Source: Pomphorhynchus laevis (taxonomy: Eukaryota; Acanthocephala; Palaeacanthocephala; Echinorhynchida; Pomphorhynchidae). Taken from it: a stretch of 64,000 nucleotides of DNA. Below the pieces are notes generated by a model. It saw nothing but the letters and a program-made list of their open reading frames with translations. It ran no database searches and was not told the origin of the DNA. Both the position numbers and the translations under genes were made by a program. This document shows, piece after piece, positions 1-11,131 of this stretch (its first letter is position 1; each line of letters starts with the position of its first letter). The stretch lies in contig WNNJ02003287.1 in NCBI GenBank assembly GCA_012934845.2, forward strand, positions 1 to 64,000, in the 5' to 3' direction.

Positions 1-121
1 TGCAGACCAACGACTTACAGACTAAATTGCGCGTTCAACCTACAATCAAATCAAGATTTATTAACGTAACTACAATAACATCAAGTATATCAAGTGTATC
101 ATTGCGCTTTTGCCATCACAA

Positions 122-1171
122 ATGACGAATTCAGAACGCTGCTGTTCATGCAATGGAAACAACGCCTTATGTAAAAGTTGTAGTTGTGTCAATGGGGGCA
201 GGCCTTGTTTGGGGTGTTTGCCTTCAAAGAAGGGAAGGTGTCACAATGACGGATCGCGGTCATCCCAAAAGCAAGTATCCTCAGTAGAAACTATACCCAT
301 CACAAATTATCAGTCGATTGCCCCCTTTCAATCTGATACTTGCAATCCAATAATATCGGATTTTGTCACGCATGAAATAAAATGTACGAATGAAAATTGT
401 AGTCTTTACACAGTTATCAGGGTCCCCGTTCGGATATCTCGTGAGTTCTTTCAGCAAGACTTCTTGTGCGGCACATGTGCAGCTTCTAAAATCTCTTATA
501 TTATGGAGGAACTGAAAAAGCAGGAAGGGTTGATTAAAAGCTTAGAGTCTGATTTTGCAGCTCTTAAGCTTTCGATACCAGAATCTTCTTCTCAACACAT
601 TGAAAACATTTCAAAACGTTCCTTTGCAGAGGTTGTTCGACGCGAAGTTACACGGTCAGTAATTGCTGCTTCTTCGGCATCAATCCAAAATAATAGTCCA
701 CTTAATATCATTAAAGCTTGCGAATCACAGGCGAAACGCTCAAATACAGTTATTATTAGAAATTTACCAATTTCTGAGGATGAACAAAAATCTATTCAGG
801 CTTTATTCAGGGAGATTGGTTTTGTTTTACCAGCAGACAAAAAATTCTCATTTTTCAGACTTCCTGCGAAGCGGAGTGATGTGCCTCCGTGGCTCTTAAT
901 TTCTCTAGATGGACATTATGTAGATACTATTATTCGATCAGCTCACCGTTTGAAATCGTCAGTTCTTTTCCAGAGAGTATACATTCAACCAAATTTGTCC
1001 CCGGCGGAACGTGAGATTCAAAACGCGTTGCGCGCCGAACTTAAAAAGAAACGCCTGGCTGATCCGTCTGGCATATATCGCATAAGAAATACTCGTGTTT
1101 TGAGAGTGGGTGAGACTACAACTAGTACTGAGGAAACTATGTCTGGGATAGAAATTTCTTCGCCTATATGA
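122..1171 (+). CDS. LINE A ORF1, Cys-rich RNA-binding protein
   Basis: About 349 residues starting at the first ATG (122). Residues 7-40 form a cluster of nine cysteines (CC-x-C-x6-C-x2-C-x-C-x6-C-x2-C-x7-C). The same cluster opens the unrelated element C at 26602. A second zinc-finger-like motif (C88-x4-C93, then C116-G-T-C119) matches the ORF1 fingers of D and E. Residues about 126-150 look coiled-coil forming. Residues about 208-285 (NTVIIRNLP onward) look like an RRM fold. In this class ORF1 binds the element RNA as a chaperone, which is inferred here. It ends in TGA followed immediately by CTA, with ORF2 continuing in the same frame. Confidence 0.8.
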   Translation: MTNSERCCSCNGNNALCKSCSCVNGGRPCLGCLPSKKGRCHNDGSRSSQKQVSSVETIPITNYQSIAPFQSDTCNPIISDFVTHEIKCTNENCSLYTVIRVPVRISREFFQQDFLCGTCAASKISYIMEELKKQEGLIKSLESDFAALKLSIPESSSQHIENISKRSFAEVVRREVTRSVIAASSASIQNNSPLNIIKACESQAKRSNTVIIRNLPISEDEQKSIQALFREIGFVLPADKKFSFFRLPAKRSDVPPWLLISLDGHYVDTIIRSAHRLKSSVLFQRVYIQPNLSPAEREIQNALRAELKKKRLADPSGIYRIRNTRVLRVGETTTSTEETMSGIEISSPI

Positions 1172-4006
1172 CTATGTGAAGAGCCTTTCCCTTTTTCTGC
1201 TTCCTCAATTGTTACTAATTTTGATTTCTCGAAGGTTAGCATTCTTTTATTTAATGTTGAAGGCTTATCATCTCTGCTTAATCTGGGTTTGGCCTCGTGG
1301 ATTCAGCGTTTTGATGCGGTAATTTTCAATGAGACTTTTAGTCTGAATCATCTTTCTCTACAAGGGTTCTATACCTTTGACCTACCTGCCCGCTCACACG
1401 GTAGAGGTCGTCCATTTGGTGGTGTTATACTAGCAATAAAGTGTTTGCCTTCAACTTGGTCTCACTCTGTCTCAGATAATTGCATTTGTCTTGTAACTCC
1501 TTATCTGGTTATCATTGCGGTTTATTTTAATCCCGACTTCTCTGCGGCTGACATTATTGATGAAATTTCACAGCTTTGTTCTAATTTGCCATCTAATTCG
1601 AGAGTTTTTGTTGGTGGTGATTTTAATGCAAAATATTCAGTTCCATATAGACCAAAACTTCAACAGCTTATTAGTTACTTTGCATCTATGAACTTAAAAC
1701 TTTGTATCCCCGCTGAGAAATGGTCTTATGAGTGTTATCGGTCGAGAAGTTTATTAGATTTTGCCTTTTCTAATTGCGAGGTAACGAAGATGAATACCAT
1801 GCTTGCCTCTGAATGGTCTTTGATACGCAAGCATAAGCCGGTAAACTGTATAGTCAATTTTCATTCTCAGATATTAGAATCTCCAACTAGATTGTGTCAC
1901 TCTCGTATTGTGAATCCCGAGTCTTTAAATATCCAAGTTGTTCTTAAAGCTTATTCTCTTATGTCAACTGGTCAACATCATGTGAGTGCTGATCTTTTGA
2001 CTGCGGCAATAGTTCAGAGTTGTGGTTCGTCTTCCAGTCGGCGCTTCACGAGTCGTCCTTTTAATTATCGCAAGTGGCCTATCCTGCAAGAAATGCAGCG
2101 AACACTGCTTAGAATGTCTCGCGATTGTAGTAGTGGGCATTCTACAAAGGAGGCTTATATTGTCCTTCGACGGGTTTATACCAAAATGTTGCAGACTTTT
2201 CACCGAGATCGTTTGTACGCAGAAGAGTGTCATCGATTAAGTTTGGCAGAGAGCTTTCCATGGAAAGTCCATTCTAAACATCATAATAAAATCATGTCTT
2301 TAGTTCCGCTTTCCAAGTGGGTTGATCACTTTCGCTCTTTCCTCCATCTCGATGATCTATCGTTGTCATTGCCAGCTAATAATTTTGATTTTGACGGTTC
2401 CTCTGGTTTGATTGATACACCCTTTTCCATTGATGAAATTGAAGGATGCCTTGCGCGGATGCATGTGAAGAAAGCTAGTGGTCCGGATAATCTCTGCGTG
2501 GAGCAACTCCGAGCTACATTCCACATATTTGGCAGCTATTGGACCTTTATGTTCAATTCTCTACTCTATGGATCCTGTTTGCCATTCTCTTGGAAAGAGG
2601 GGATAGTGAAAGTTCTATATAAGGGCACCGGTCCTTTGGAATCTCCAGACTCTTATCGCGGAATTTTCCTTTTAAACCACGTTTATAAATTATTGTCGTT
2701 TGTATTAACTTCTCGACTAGCTAAGCACTGTTCTTCGTTATTGCCTGAAGAACAATTTGGATTTCGGCAAGGTCGCTCGACTTGTGATGCTATCAGTCTA
2801 GTGCGTTCTTCTGTAGTCAACTGTATTTCTAATAAAAATTCATTATATGCCATCTTTATTGATTTTCGTAGAGCATTTGACTCAGTCAATCGAAATATCC
2901 TACTTTCTAAGCTGCATAATAATTGTAATCTTCGTGGGCGCTTTCTTCGCCTACTATATCAGATTCTATTACCTAACCGTGTCAAGGTATTCGATGATTT
3001 AGCATACTCTGACTTCTTCACAGTTAATCATGGCGTATTGCAGGGGGACCCAATCAGTCCTCTATTATTTTCAATCTTCGTTATTGATTTACCACCGGTT
3101 ATACGGTCTTTTGCAAACGAAGTTGAGTTGGCGCTATATGCTGACGATCTTGTGATCCTGACAAGAAACCTAGGCACGGCTCAAAAGGCACTCGATGGCT
3201 TGACTGTATTTTGTAGTCGGAATGAACTAGACATCAACATTTCAAAATCAAAGGTAGTGAAGTTCCGCGGTGGTGGTCGTTTATCCAAGCATGACTCGCT
3301 TTTTATAAAGTCTCAGACACTAGAGTTCTGTACTAATTATAAGTATCTTGGCGTTCTATTAACGTCTAGATGGTCTTTTACCGCGCACCTTGAGGCTAAA
3401 TCTTCTAAGATTGCAATTAAAACGGCTTCATATCCTCAACTAAGGAAGCTGTCGTTTGAAGGAGCGTTGAGATATTTCGAGTTAATGCTTCTACCAATTA
3501 TTCAGTATGGGTTGGCAACATTCTGGGAGGACCTCACTGAGTTAAATTTTAGACAGATTGATAGGTGTCAGGCCCGATTTTTGAAACATATAGTTGGAGT
3601 ATCCAATAAATGTAGTACGACAGCGATCACATACTTGGCAAAAATAAAGCCGCTTAGTGTCCGATTATGTAGTAGTCTTAGATGTGTTCAAACGTCTAGT
3701 TATCTCCAACATTTGGTAGCTCTTGAGACTAAATTCTTAAACGTGGATCATGATTTAGCCAATTCTCCTGTGTACCTGCAAAACAGTTGGAGATCACCGT
3801 TAAATGTGAAACGCCCATTGATATGGAGGTTATCTATTCATGGTTTTCATGATAACTACTGTCGCCGACTTCTCGCTTGTCACCGCCGTGATTCTTCTTG
3901 TATATGCCGCTTCTGTGCTTCTTCCTGTGATGCATTGCTCCATGCTCTAGCCTGCCCTCAACTCAGCCTTATGTCACTTCAAGAGATTAATGATCTTCGT
4001 CATTGA
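1172..4006 (+). CDS. LINE A ORF2, endonuclease-reverse transcriptase
   Basis: The frame is open for 944 codons from the codon after the ORF1 stop, and there is no ATG before the endonuclease domain. The domain starts near codon 24 (LLFNVEG) and includes the GGDFNA motif. The last endonuclease motif, usually SDHxP, reads RKHKP here, so the normally catalytic Asp is absent. The RT palm motifs follow: FRRAFD, GVLQGDPISPLLF and YADD (codon 656, base 3137). The C-terminus has a C-x2-C-x8-H-x3-C motif. The reverse transcriptase should be intact while the endonuclease may be impaired. Expression probably needs stop-codon readthrough or reinitiation. Confidence 0.85.
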   Translation, partial: LCEEPFPFSASSIVTNFDFSKVSILLFNVEGLSSLLNLGLASWIQRFDAVIFNETFSLNHLSLQGFYTFDLPARSHGRGRPFGGVILAIKCLPSTWSHSVSDNCICLVTPYLVIIAVYFNPDFSAADIIDEISQLCSNLPSNSRVFVGGDFNAKYSVPYRPKLQQLISYFASMNLKLCIPAEKWSYECYRSRSLLDFAFSNCEVTKMNTMLASEWSLIRKHKPVNCIVNFHSQILESPTRLCHSRIVNPESLNIQVVLKAYSLMSTGQHHVSADLLTAAIVQSCGSSSSRRFTSRPFNYRKWPILQEMQRTLLRMSRDCSSGHSTKEAYIVLRRVYTKMLQTFHRDRLYAEECHRLSLAESFPWKVHSKHHNKIMSLVPLSKWVDHFRSFLHLDDLSLSLPANNFDFDGSSGLIDTPFSIDEIEGCLARMHVKKASGPDNLCVEQLRATFHIFGSYWTFMFNSLLYGSCLPFSWKEGIVKVLYKGTGPLESPDSYRGIFLLNHVYKLLSFVLTSRLAKHCSSLLPEEQFGFRQGRSTCDAISLVRSSVVNCISNKNSLYAIFIDFRRAFDSVNRNILLSKLHNNCNLRGRFLRLLYQILLPNRVKVFDDLAYSDFFTVNHGVLQGDPISPLLFSIFVIDLPPVIRSFANEVELALYADDLVILTRNLGTAQKALDGLTVFCSRNELDINISKSKVVKFRGGGRLSKHDSLFIKSQTLEFCTNYKYLGVLLTSRWSFTAHLEAKSSKIAIKTASYPQLRKLSFEGALRYFELMLLPIIQYGLATFWEDLTELNFRQIDRCQARFLKHIVGVSNKCSTTAITYLAKIKPLSVRLCSSLRCVQTSSYLQHLVALETKFLNVDHDLANSPVYLQNSWRSPLNVKRPLIWRLSIHGFHDNYCRRLLACHRRDSSCICRFCASSCDALLHALACPQLSLMSLQEINDLRH

Positions 4007-4089
4007 TCAAAAAACGACGCATTAAGAAGACAATATGTATACTTCAAATTTTGTTGATTCTGACTAATTTCCTATTTTGTAATTATTTG

Positions 4090-4149
4090 CCCAGCCGAAA
4101 GGCGGAACGGGAAATAAAACTCTGTATTATTATTATTATTATTATTATT
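4090..4149 (+). repeat. LINE A 3' hairpin and (ATT)n shared with LINE B tail
   Basis: Bases 4094-4103 form GCC-GAAA-GGC, a GNRA-type tetraloop hairpin, which CCC (4090-4092) and GGG (4109-4111) could extend. About eight ATT units follow at 4125-4149. The same tract read on the - strand is the (AAT)n tail of LINE B, so the two elements meet 3' end to 3' end in one microsatellite. Confidence 0.75.
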
Positions 4150-6783
4150 TCGACAAACAGACGAGCAAAGCTCACAGTTGCACTGTTAAAAAAAGAAAAG
4201 GAAAAGTAAAGAAAAAAAGACTCACAAACAAAAGTCACAAAAGTTTATGTTTGAATGCTGAAACCGATCTTGAGTTGACAATTTCTTCACTTAATCGGTT
4301 CCACTTACCTACGATTCGGTGTCCAAATTGTACAGTTTTAGGGCGCATAACTCGGCGATGGGCTAAAGTAAAATTGTGTCCACGCAAAGCCCGACTTTTC
4401 CGAACAGTCATCAATTCTCTTAAGACGTGATTTCCCTTGTGTAAAGCTTCCCATGTTGAACACATATCTCGCCGAAACCGAAGGTCGCTTATAGAAACCA
4501 TACCAAGTTTTTTTAGCCTTTCATTATAAGGTAAGGCTTTAACTGAATTTACGAGCTTTGTTGCCCGGCGCAGCACATTTTCAATTCTACTTTTCTCGTA
4601 TACTGTTCTTGGGAACGAACATTGTGATGCATAGGTAAGATGACTGATCACAAATGCGTTGGCGAGTGCTCTAAATGAAACTGGACCCAACACACTAAAA
4701 GTTCTACGAATCATCCCAACCATTCGATTTGCTTTCGAGCAAGCCAACTCAGTATTCCAACTAGTCGAAAAATCATTCGCAACTACTATTCCAAGGTCGC
4801 TAAGACGAGTTACTACTTTAATGTTCTGATCCTCAAGATGATAAGTTGGATACACACTATGACTGCGTGATTGTAGACGCATACATGCACACTTTGATAT
4901 ATTCAGTGACAGACCATTCATATAAGCCCAGTTGGAAATGCTGTCGATATCCGATTGAACTAGCACCGTGTCCGAATCTGACCGGATAGCCTGCCAAATT
5001 TTTAGGTCGTCTGCATATAAAAGAGAGTGTGAGTTCAAAATGGAAGGAAGGTCATTAATGAAAATACAGAATAACAATGGGCCGAGGACCGAACCCTGCG
5101 GAACTCCAACATTGACCGGATAAGGATCAGAAAGAGAACCATTTACAACAACCTGATAGAATCTGTTAGATAAAAATTCTTTTATCCAGCGAATAATAAG
5201 TGGATCAATGTTTAGAGCACGCATTTTCTGAATCAAGATGTCATGTGGAACCATATCAAACGCTTTTGAAAAATCAAAAAATACTATATCAACATCAAAG
5301 CCCTTATCAACTAACGAACCCCAGCTATTCTGGGCAATCAAGAGATTAGTGATTGTTGAGCGATCCCTTCGAAATCCATGTTGATTGTTACACAATAATT
5401 TGTTGGATTCTAGATAATCGCTTAGAATGCGGTATATTATCCTTTCCAAAACTCGACAGAATACACACGTTAGACTTATCGGGCGATAATTTTCAACTGA
5501 AGATGGATCACCTTTCTTCAAAATGGGCCTTATCAACGAAAGTTTCCAATTCATCGGGACACAACCGAAGTACAAGGAGGCGACACAAATCCAATATAGT
5601 GGTATACCGATAACATCAGCAATATTCTTGAGAAATACCGGTGGTAAACGATCAGGACAAATAGAACCTGACGATTTAAGCCGCTTGAGCTCTAGCACTA
5701 CATCATTAACAGAAAACATCTGAAGAATGTTTATATTCGATAGACAGTACGAGGCATTGGTGACGGAGGAGGATTTACGAACTCCTATGCAAAAATGTTG
5801 AGCGAAAGCATTCGCTATGTCATCATATTTAATCAATGTGCAACCATCAGTATCAACAAGTGAACCAATGTGTTTATTTTTGTTGTTGAAATTAGCATAA
5901 TTGAATACGGATTTAGGATTATGAATTGACATTTGAGCAATTTTCTCTTCAAATTGACATTGTTTGAAGCGTTTAAGAAATGTGAACCGATTTCTGGCCT
6001 CTTTATACCTACAGTAATCAATACTATTATTAGAAAACAACTGGAATTTCATTTTTTTTAATTTTAAAGCATTCCTTAACTCTTTGTCAAACCAAGGTTT
6101 ATGGTGTATACGATTTGCAACGGTTTTACGGGGCGAAAATCGTATGAGTAATTCCTTAAGGGTGGCTTCTAACTGATAGCATGCCTTATCAACCCCAACA
6201 TAAAACGGACTGAGCCATGAAATACTTAATAGATTCTGACGCACAAGTTCGAAGTTAGTTTTAAAATAATTTAAAGAATTCTGTTGTAATCTACAAGCTG
6301 AAGGACGTGTAAAATCTGAGTAGAAATTGAGAACACAGTGATCTGACCTACCCAAAGGATCGGAGTACGTAACTTTGTGTATAATGTATTTATTCGATGT
6401 TAGACAAATATCAAGTAGCGATTGATTTTCTTGGGAAAATCGGGTAAATTTTGAAACATGTTGGGTAAGGTTTAGCGAGTTAATCATATCAAGAAATAAT
6501 GATGTGGACGGACTACACACAGAAGATGTGTAGGTGTTCCAATCTACTGTCGCTAAGTTGAAATCACCAACTATAAAAAGATTTGGTTTGGAACCAAACT
6601 CTAGAATGTAATCGATCAAGCAACAAACATCTGAAGTGGGATTGCGATAGATTAAGCCTAAAGTCACTGAACCAAGGGTAGGAAGAGATACACTACCCCA
6701 CAATAACTCGATTCCATCGGACGCTCGTACATCTAGCAATTTAAACACTAAACTATTATGCACATAGATAATCACTCCACCAA
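4125..6783 (-). mobile_element. LINE B, CR1/Jockey-like, 5'-truncated
   Basis: A minus-strand copy of the same family as F. It lacks ORF1 and the first part of the endonuclease; similarity begins at GGVIIYVHNS near 6783. The 3' end carries a GAGC-loop-GCTC hairpin (4163-4173 on +) followed by the trinucleotide tail. The remaining ORF is uninterrupted, which suggests a recent insertion. Confidence 0.85.
4235..6783 (-). CDS. LINE B ORF2, partial endonuclease plus reverse transcriptase
   Basis: About 848 open codons with no genuine start, because the 5' end is truncated. The endonuclease remnant keeps VGDFNLATVDW and the terminal SDHCVL motif. The RT has FFDFSKAFD, GVPQGSVLGPLLF and YADDLKIW. 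The C-terminal region (RRATKLV, LRGHNF, RIVGKWNRL) matches the C-termini of E, F and J3 elements. This would be active as an RT but cannot be expressed as a full ORF2. It belongs with the element F family: the two are alignable over their whole shared length. Confidence 0.85.
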
Positions 6784-7014
6784 CAATTATATAAGTTATA
6801 AAATCTTATAATAATTATTTATAATTATTTATTATCTAATTATTAAATTTAGATTTATTGATTTGGCATTATTATTTTTATTTATTTATTTTTATTTATT
6901 TTTTATTTTATAATTATATTAAATACGTAGATTTAGTTAGCTGAATTGAATTATTTCAAGAAGATAAAAAATACACTGCTGTTAATTTACAAAGTCGTGA
7001 TGGCGAGATCACTT
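6784..7014. other. AT-rich spacer
   Basis: Very AT-rich sequence (runs of TTTATTTA and ATAATTATTT) between the truncated 5' end of LINE B and the 3' tail of element J. I see no coding potential. Confidence 0.6.
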
Positions 7015-7590
7015 TGTCAATATTATTATTACAAGCAAGCATTGGCTATAAAGCCGTTTCGCTCGATTACAAAAAACATCATTATATACACCAAAATCAA
7101 CATAAAAATATCAATAAAAGGGGTAATCTTCATTATTCCCGCCGTTAATCGTCCAATTTATGAGAGCAGTCTTGAATGTCTTAACGTCTGTGGCCATCAC
7201 GATTTTCGACGTAGTCGATTCCAAGCATTTGTACAACGATAAGACAATCAATCCAACCGTAAACTGCGACCATGGGACGATATCCTCAACAACGGGGGAT
7301 GACCTCTGTGGCATCGTATATCGTTAATAACCACTGAATGGGTAGGATATCCATCCGAACCGTTGGCGATATGCCACATTACTAACATATCTAAGATGTA
7401 CAGTCTTTGGTGCAAGTCGTCATACCCAAAGTTTTAAGTCTGTCGCGATAACTCATATCAGAACAACTCGAACACAGTTTGCTGCCACGACGAAGAATAT
7501 TTTCTAAGTCATTCAACTCTTTTTTGGACGTTGGAAAACTGGCTTGTATCGCGAACTCAATATGTGGTCTCACAAGTGCATTAAATTAAA
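7015..7590 (-). mobile_element. Element J, 3' half (LINE RT C-terminus)
   Basis: A decayed minus-strand LINE 3' end. Translation gives LVRPHIEFAIQ, KKELNDLENILRRGSK and YRDRLKTLGM. These match the J3 protein at 36146-36793 and continue where the right-hand half (16384-17592) stops. Frames are broken in the last 200 codons. The 3' UTR has a GGCT-ATAA-AGCC hairpin (7044-7055) followed by a TAA-type tail (about 7018-7031 on +). LINE F is inserted between the two halves. Confidence 0.75.
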
Positions 7591-7624
7591 ATAGAATTTA
7601 AAATAGATTTAAAATGTCTCTGAA

Positions 7625-8092
7625 GTGTCTCTTAATCACAAAGATTCTAATCAATTCGAGTCATTGGCAAGTGTTATACCTGATACATGCCAAATAACTG
7701 GAGTCATTGATAGATCTTCACATAATCTTGATGGAAAATCAGTGATTTCCTCTGAGCAGCACTTTTCCCGCGTACGCAAATATCATGATCATTCTCGCGC
7801 TATCGTTTTCACTAATATACCTGAATCTATCTCGGTCAACATACAACATAGATTAGATGACGACTTATCCAAAGTTCGTGCGATACTATCAACCATTTTG
7901 GTAGCGTCACCGAAAGAGGTAACGTCCAAAATTAAACTATTAGCTTTGTTTCGAATTGGTAAAAAGCAGAATAATCATCCTAGATTATTAAAAGCAATTT
8001 TTACCGACGCAGCGGCTGCCAAAACTATTCTGAGCAACTCCTATTATCTTAAAGGTTCTCCCGTTAGATTACTAAATGATCTTGACAAGTAT
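7625..8092 (+). CDS. LINE F ORF1, N-terminal fragment (interrupted)
   Basis: The open frame starts at GTG and is not a real start, because the element is truncated here. It encodes the RRM-like half of ORF1 (SRAIVFTNIPES, FRIGKKQNNHPRLLK, GSPVRLLNDLDKY). It aligns with E ORF1 (FIIVNLNES, FRIGKKQDGTKPRLLK, SSIRLLPDLS). The coding sequence breaks at 8092, where the E tail begins, and resumes at 13129 with YERERLREVRQLL. Confidence 0.75.
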
Positions 8093-8192
8093 TATTATTA
8101 TTATTATTAAATACAACAGCAGCAAAAGAGCGTAGAGCTCGTACAGGCTGGGTACAGGGTTAAAAAAATATATCAATGAAAATCCGATTGTT

Positions 8193-11131
8193 TTAAGTTA
8201 GTACATTCTTCAGATTTCTCTTGAAGGACAAAATACTGGAGGCCGAAACCACTTGACTTGGTAGCTTATTCCAGCTTTTCCACGTTCGGTTGACAATTGT
8301 GTTAAATCTTCTTCGTGGACGAATGTGGGTCTTTAACGTGAGGTGATGTCCCCTCAATCTGTTTGAATTTCGAAGTTCGAACAGTTTGCGACAAACATGT
8401 TCCCTCTGCCCTTTTTGAACATTAAGCGCTGTCCACACAAACATTAAATCAGATGACTTTAAAGATTTCTTCACTGTGGTCACACCAAGTGCGTGAAGTC
8501 GAAAAATGAATGAGAGCTTGCGTTGGCTGGGTACAAGATGTGTGGCCTTGCGTAATATGGATTCGTACATGTTCATCTCTGTCGTAGTTTGAGGGTGACA
8601 GGCAGGTGAAGCGTATCTCATTAAAGATAAGACATAAGCATTGTAAATTAACTTAAAACTGGATGCGTCAAGCTGGCCAATGGTCCTTCTAATAAGTCCT
8701 AAAATTCGACGGCATTTAGCAACTGTGTGACTGGTATGTGGGATGGTCGATAAGCTTCTATTTACGATCACTCCAAGGTCTTGAAATTAGAGAACTGTTT
8801 CAATTTCTCTTCCGTCAATGGTATATGATGAATTGATGTGTAGATGTCCGATACGCATATGTTTTGACTTATCGGGGTTTAATACCAGTCCCCGTTGATT
8901 ACACCATACCTTAATATTATCAATGTCTCTCTGGAGTATCATTGGATCTCGGCTATCGATTATTGGTCGCCAAATTTTCAAGTCGTCGGCATATAAACCA
9001 CATGGACTCGAAATAGCTGTAGTAAGCTCGTTGATGTAAATAATGAAGAGCAATGGACTGAGTACCGATCCCTGAGGAACACCGCGTCCAGGATTTCTTG
9101 TTTTTGACATTTGTTTATTAGCCAATACAGTAATCTTCCGATTTCTAAGGAAGGAGTTAATCCAATTAAGGAGGGTTCCTCTGATGCCGTACTGTTCCAG
9201 CGTAATAAGGAGGACATCATAGTATATCCGATCAAATGCTTTGCTGAGGTCGAAAAACAAGACATCAACACTAACTCCAGCCTCGGCATATCTGGTCCAA
9301 TCACTCCTCGCAAGTATGAGGTTTGTGACAGTAGATCTTCCTGGGCGGAAACCATGCTGGTTGTCGCAGAGTACTTGGTTATCTTCTAGGTGCCCGATGA
9401 TTCGTTTAAAAAGCAGTTTCTCTAGCACTTTACAAGCAACGCAGGTAAGGCTTATGGGCCGATAGTTGCTTGCTAGATTACGGTCGCCTTTTTTGTAGAG
9501 AGGTCGGATTATAGAACATTTCCAATCTGATGGTATACAGCCTGTTGACAAGGAGAAATCGAATATGGTGTGTAAAGGTTCATATATTACTGGTGCAAGT
9601 TCCCGAAGAAGAATTGGAGGAATATTGTCTGGTCCTGCCGCAATTGATCGTGGTAGCTTTAGAAGTTCGTTAAGAACCTCAAATTTATCAAATGGAGTAA
9701 ATTCGTAACACGGATATTGAGCTGTGGAGAATCTGGGGCAATACTGACAGGTAGGACTCTCTAGCGTGAATTGATCTAGGAAAATATTGGCAATTGCTTT
9801 GTCATCAGATGTGAGCTCACCGGTTTCCATAAATATAGAGTTAATCTCAGACGTAGTTGATTTTAATGAGCTGATATGTTTAAACAATTTACTGGGAAAT
9901 CTTTTTGATGATCGACAAAGATTGGAAACGAAGCACCTGCGTTTCTGACGTTTGAGTGCCGTAACTTGATTTCGTAATTCCTTGTAATCGATCCAAGAAC
10001 AATTCTGTTCTTTAAATTTTTTGTAAATTTTGTCTCTTGTCTTAATCATTTGTTTAATCTGCGAGTCAAACCAAATGGGAGTTTTGTGGGATGTGCGCTG
10101 ACGTTTTAAAGGGGAGAAGTAATTTAGAGCATTGATCAAAGTAGATTTGAAATTTTCCCAGCACTGATCGATGCCAATTTCATATGGATTAGGCCATTGA
10201 ATGTTTCGAATAGCTTGCGTCATACTTGCGAAATTCGCTTTGAAGGGATTCAATTCGGGTTTTGCCGAGGGGGCTGTTCTAAAGAGACTGACAGAAAGCG
10301 CCAGCCTAATGACACAATGATCACTGTGGCCAATAGGGGGGCTGAGAGAGATTTCATCAATTGTGGGTTCCCCTCGTGATAAGCAGAGGTCTAAAATGGC
10401 AGATGATTGCTTCCTCCTTCTAGTGGGTTCGTGAATATGCTGGGTTAGATTGAGATCGTTGAACGTATCAAGGAGATTGGATGATTCAACATCACAACCA
10501 TGTGTCGAAGTATATAGGTCCCAATTGACATGAGGCATATTGAAGTCTCCTAGGATAATGATCGGTGATAAGCTTGTTAGGTGATGTCGTAAAGAGATGC
10601 CAATCTTTTCAGTTGCGGAGCGCGGAGATCGGTAAAATAAACCGATTTTTAGTTTCTGTCTATCAGGAGAAGATACTGTTGCCCACAGATATTCGTTGTA
10701 TGAATCATCTGATACAATGCTGTGCTCGATGATGGTTAACGGTTGCTTGACGTATAATATAACTCCACCTCCTTTTGAGGCGGTTCGATCCGATCGTATA
10801 ACAAAGTAGCCTGGGATTGAGATTTCATTATCAGATATATCGTTGTTAAGCCAGGTTTCACTCAATGCTATGATGTTTGTGTTCATTGAATTAACGAGAC
10901 ACAATATTTCGTCAAATTTGTTGTACATGCTTAAACAGTTAGAGTACATGATGGAAATATTATTTTGAGAGTAACGGCAGTCGTGTGGTGTCTCTGTTGG
11001 TGTTGAAATTGGATTGATGTTTACGTGGTGGATGCACGAATCTGTGCGGCGGAGAGTGTCGATGGAACGCTTAGACGGATTCCGAGGCTGAATCGCGTAT
11101 TTACCCTTCGCCGCACAACTTGAAAATTTTT
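8193..11131 (-). CDS. LINE E ORF2, endonuclease-reverse transcriptase (one stop)
   Basis: The ORF2 frame is open from the overlap with ORF1 (near 11131) down to 8193, except for one TAA at 8789-8787 between the RT and the C-terminal domain. The endonuclease begins ISIMYSNCLS, with SETWLN, GDFNMPHVNW and HSDHCVI. The RT has FFDLSKAFD, GVPQGSVLSPLLF and YADDLKIW. The ATG at 10949 falls inside the first endonuclease strand and is unlikely to be the natural start. The frame is -1 relative to ORF1 and overlaps its last 36 or so codons. Confidence 0.85.

Larger units (their letters stand above)
1..4149 (+). mobile_element. LINE A: two-ORF APE-type non-LTR retrotransposon
   Basis: The element encodes a Cys-rich nucleic-acid-binding ORF1 and an ORF2 with an apurinic-type endonuclease, reverse transcriptase and C-terminal CCHC motif. 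Bases 1-121 look like its 5' UTR, so the true 5' end may lie outside the window. The 3' UTR (4007-4124) is short, ends in a GCC-GAAA-GGC hairpin and runs into an (ATT)n tract. Both ORFs are open from end to end apart from the single TGA between them, so this is one of the least decayed elements here. The C-terminal CCHC is reminiscent of the I/R1 groups, but clade assignment needs a tree. Relatives in this window are fragment N (17.6-18.2 kb) and fragment O (45.4-45.9 kb). Confidence 0.85.

Noticed and set aside
4003-4209. Small + strand ORF across the A/B junction
   Set aside because: It runs through the A 3' UTR and the microsatellite (poly-Ile); not a gene.
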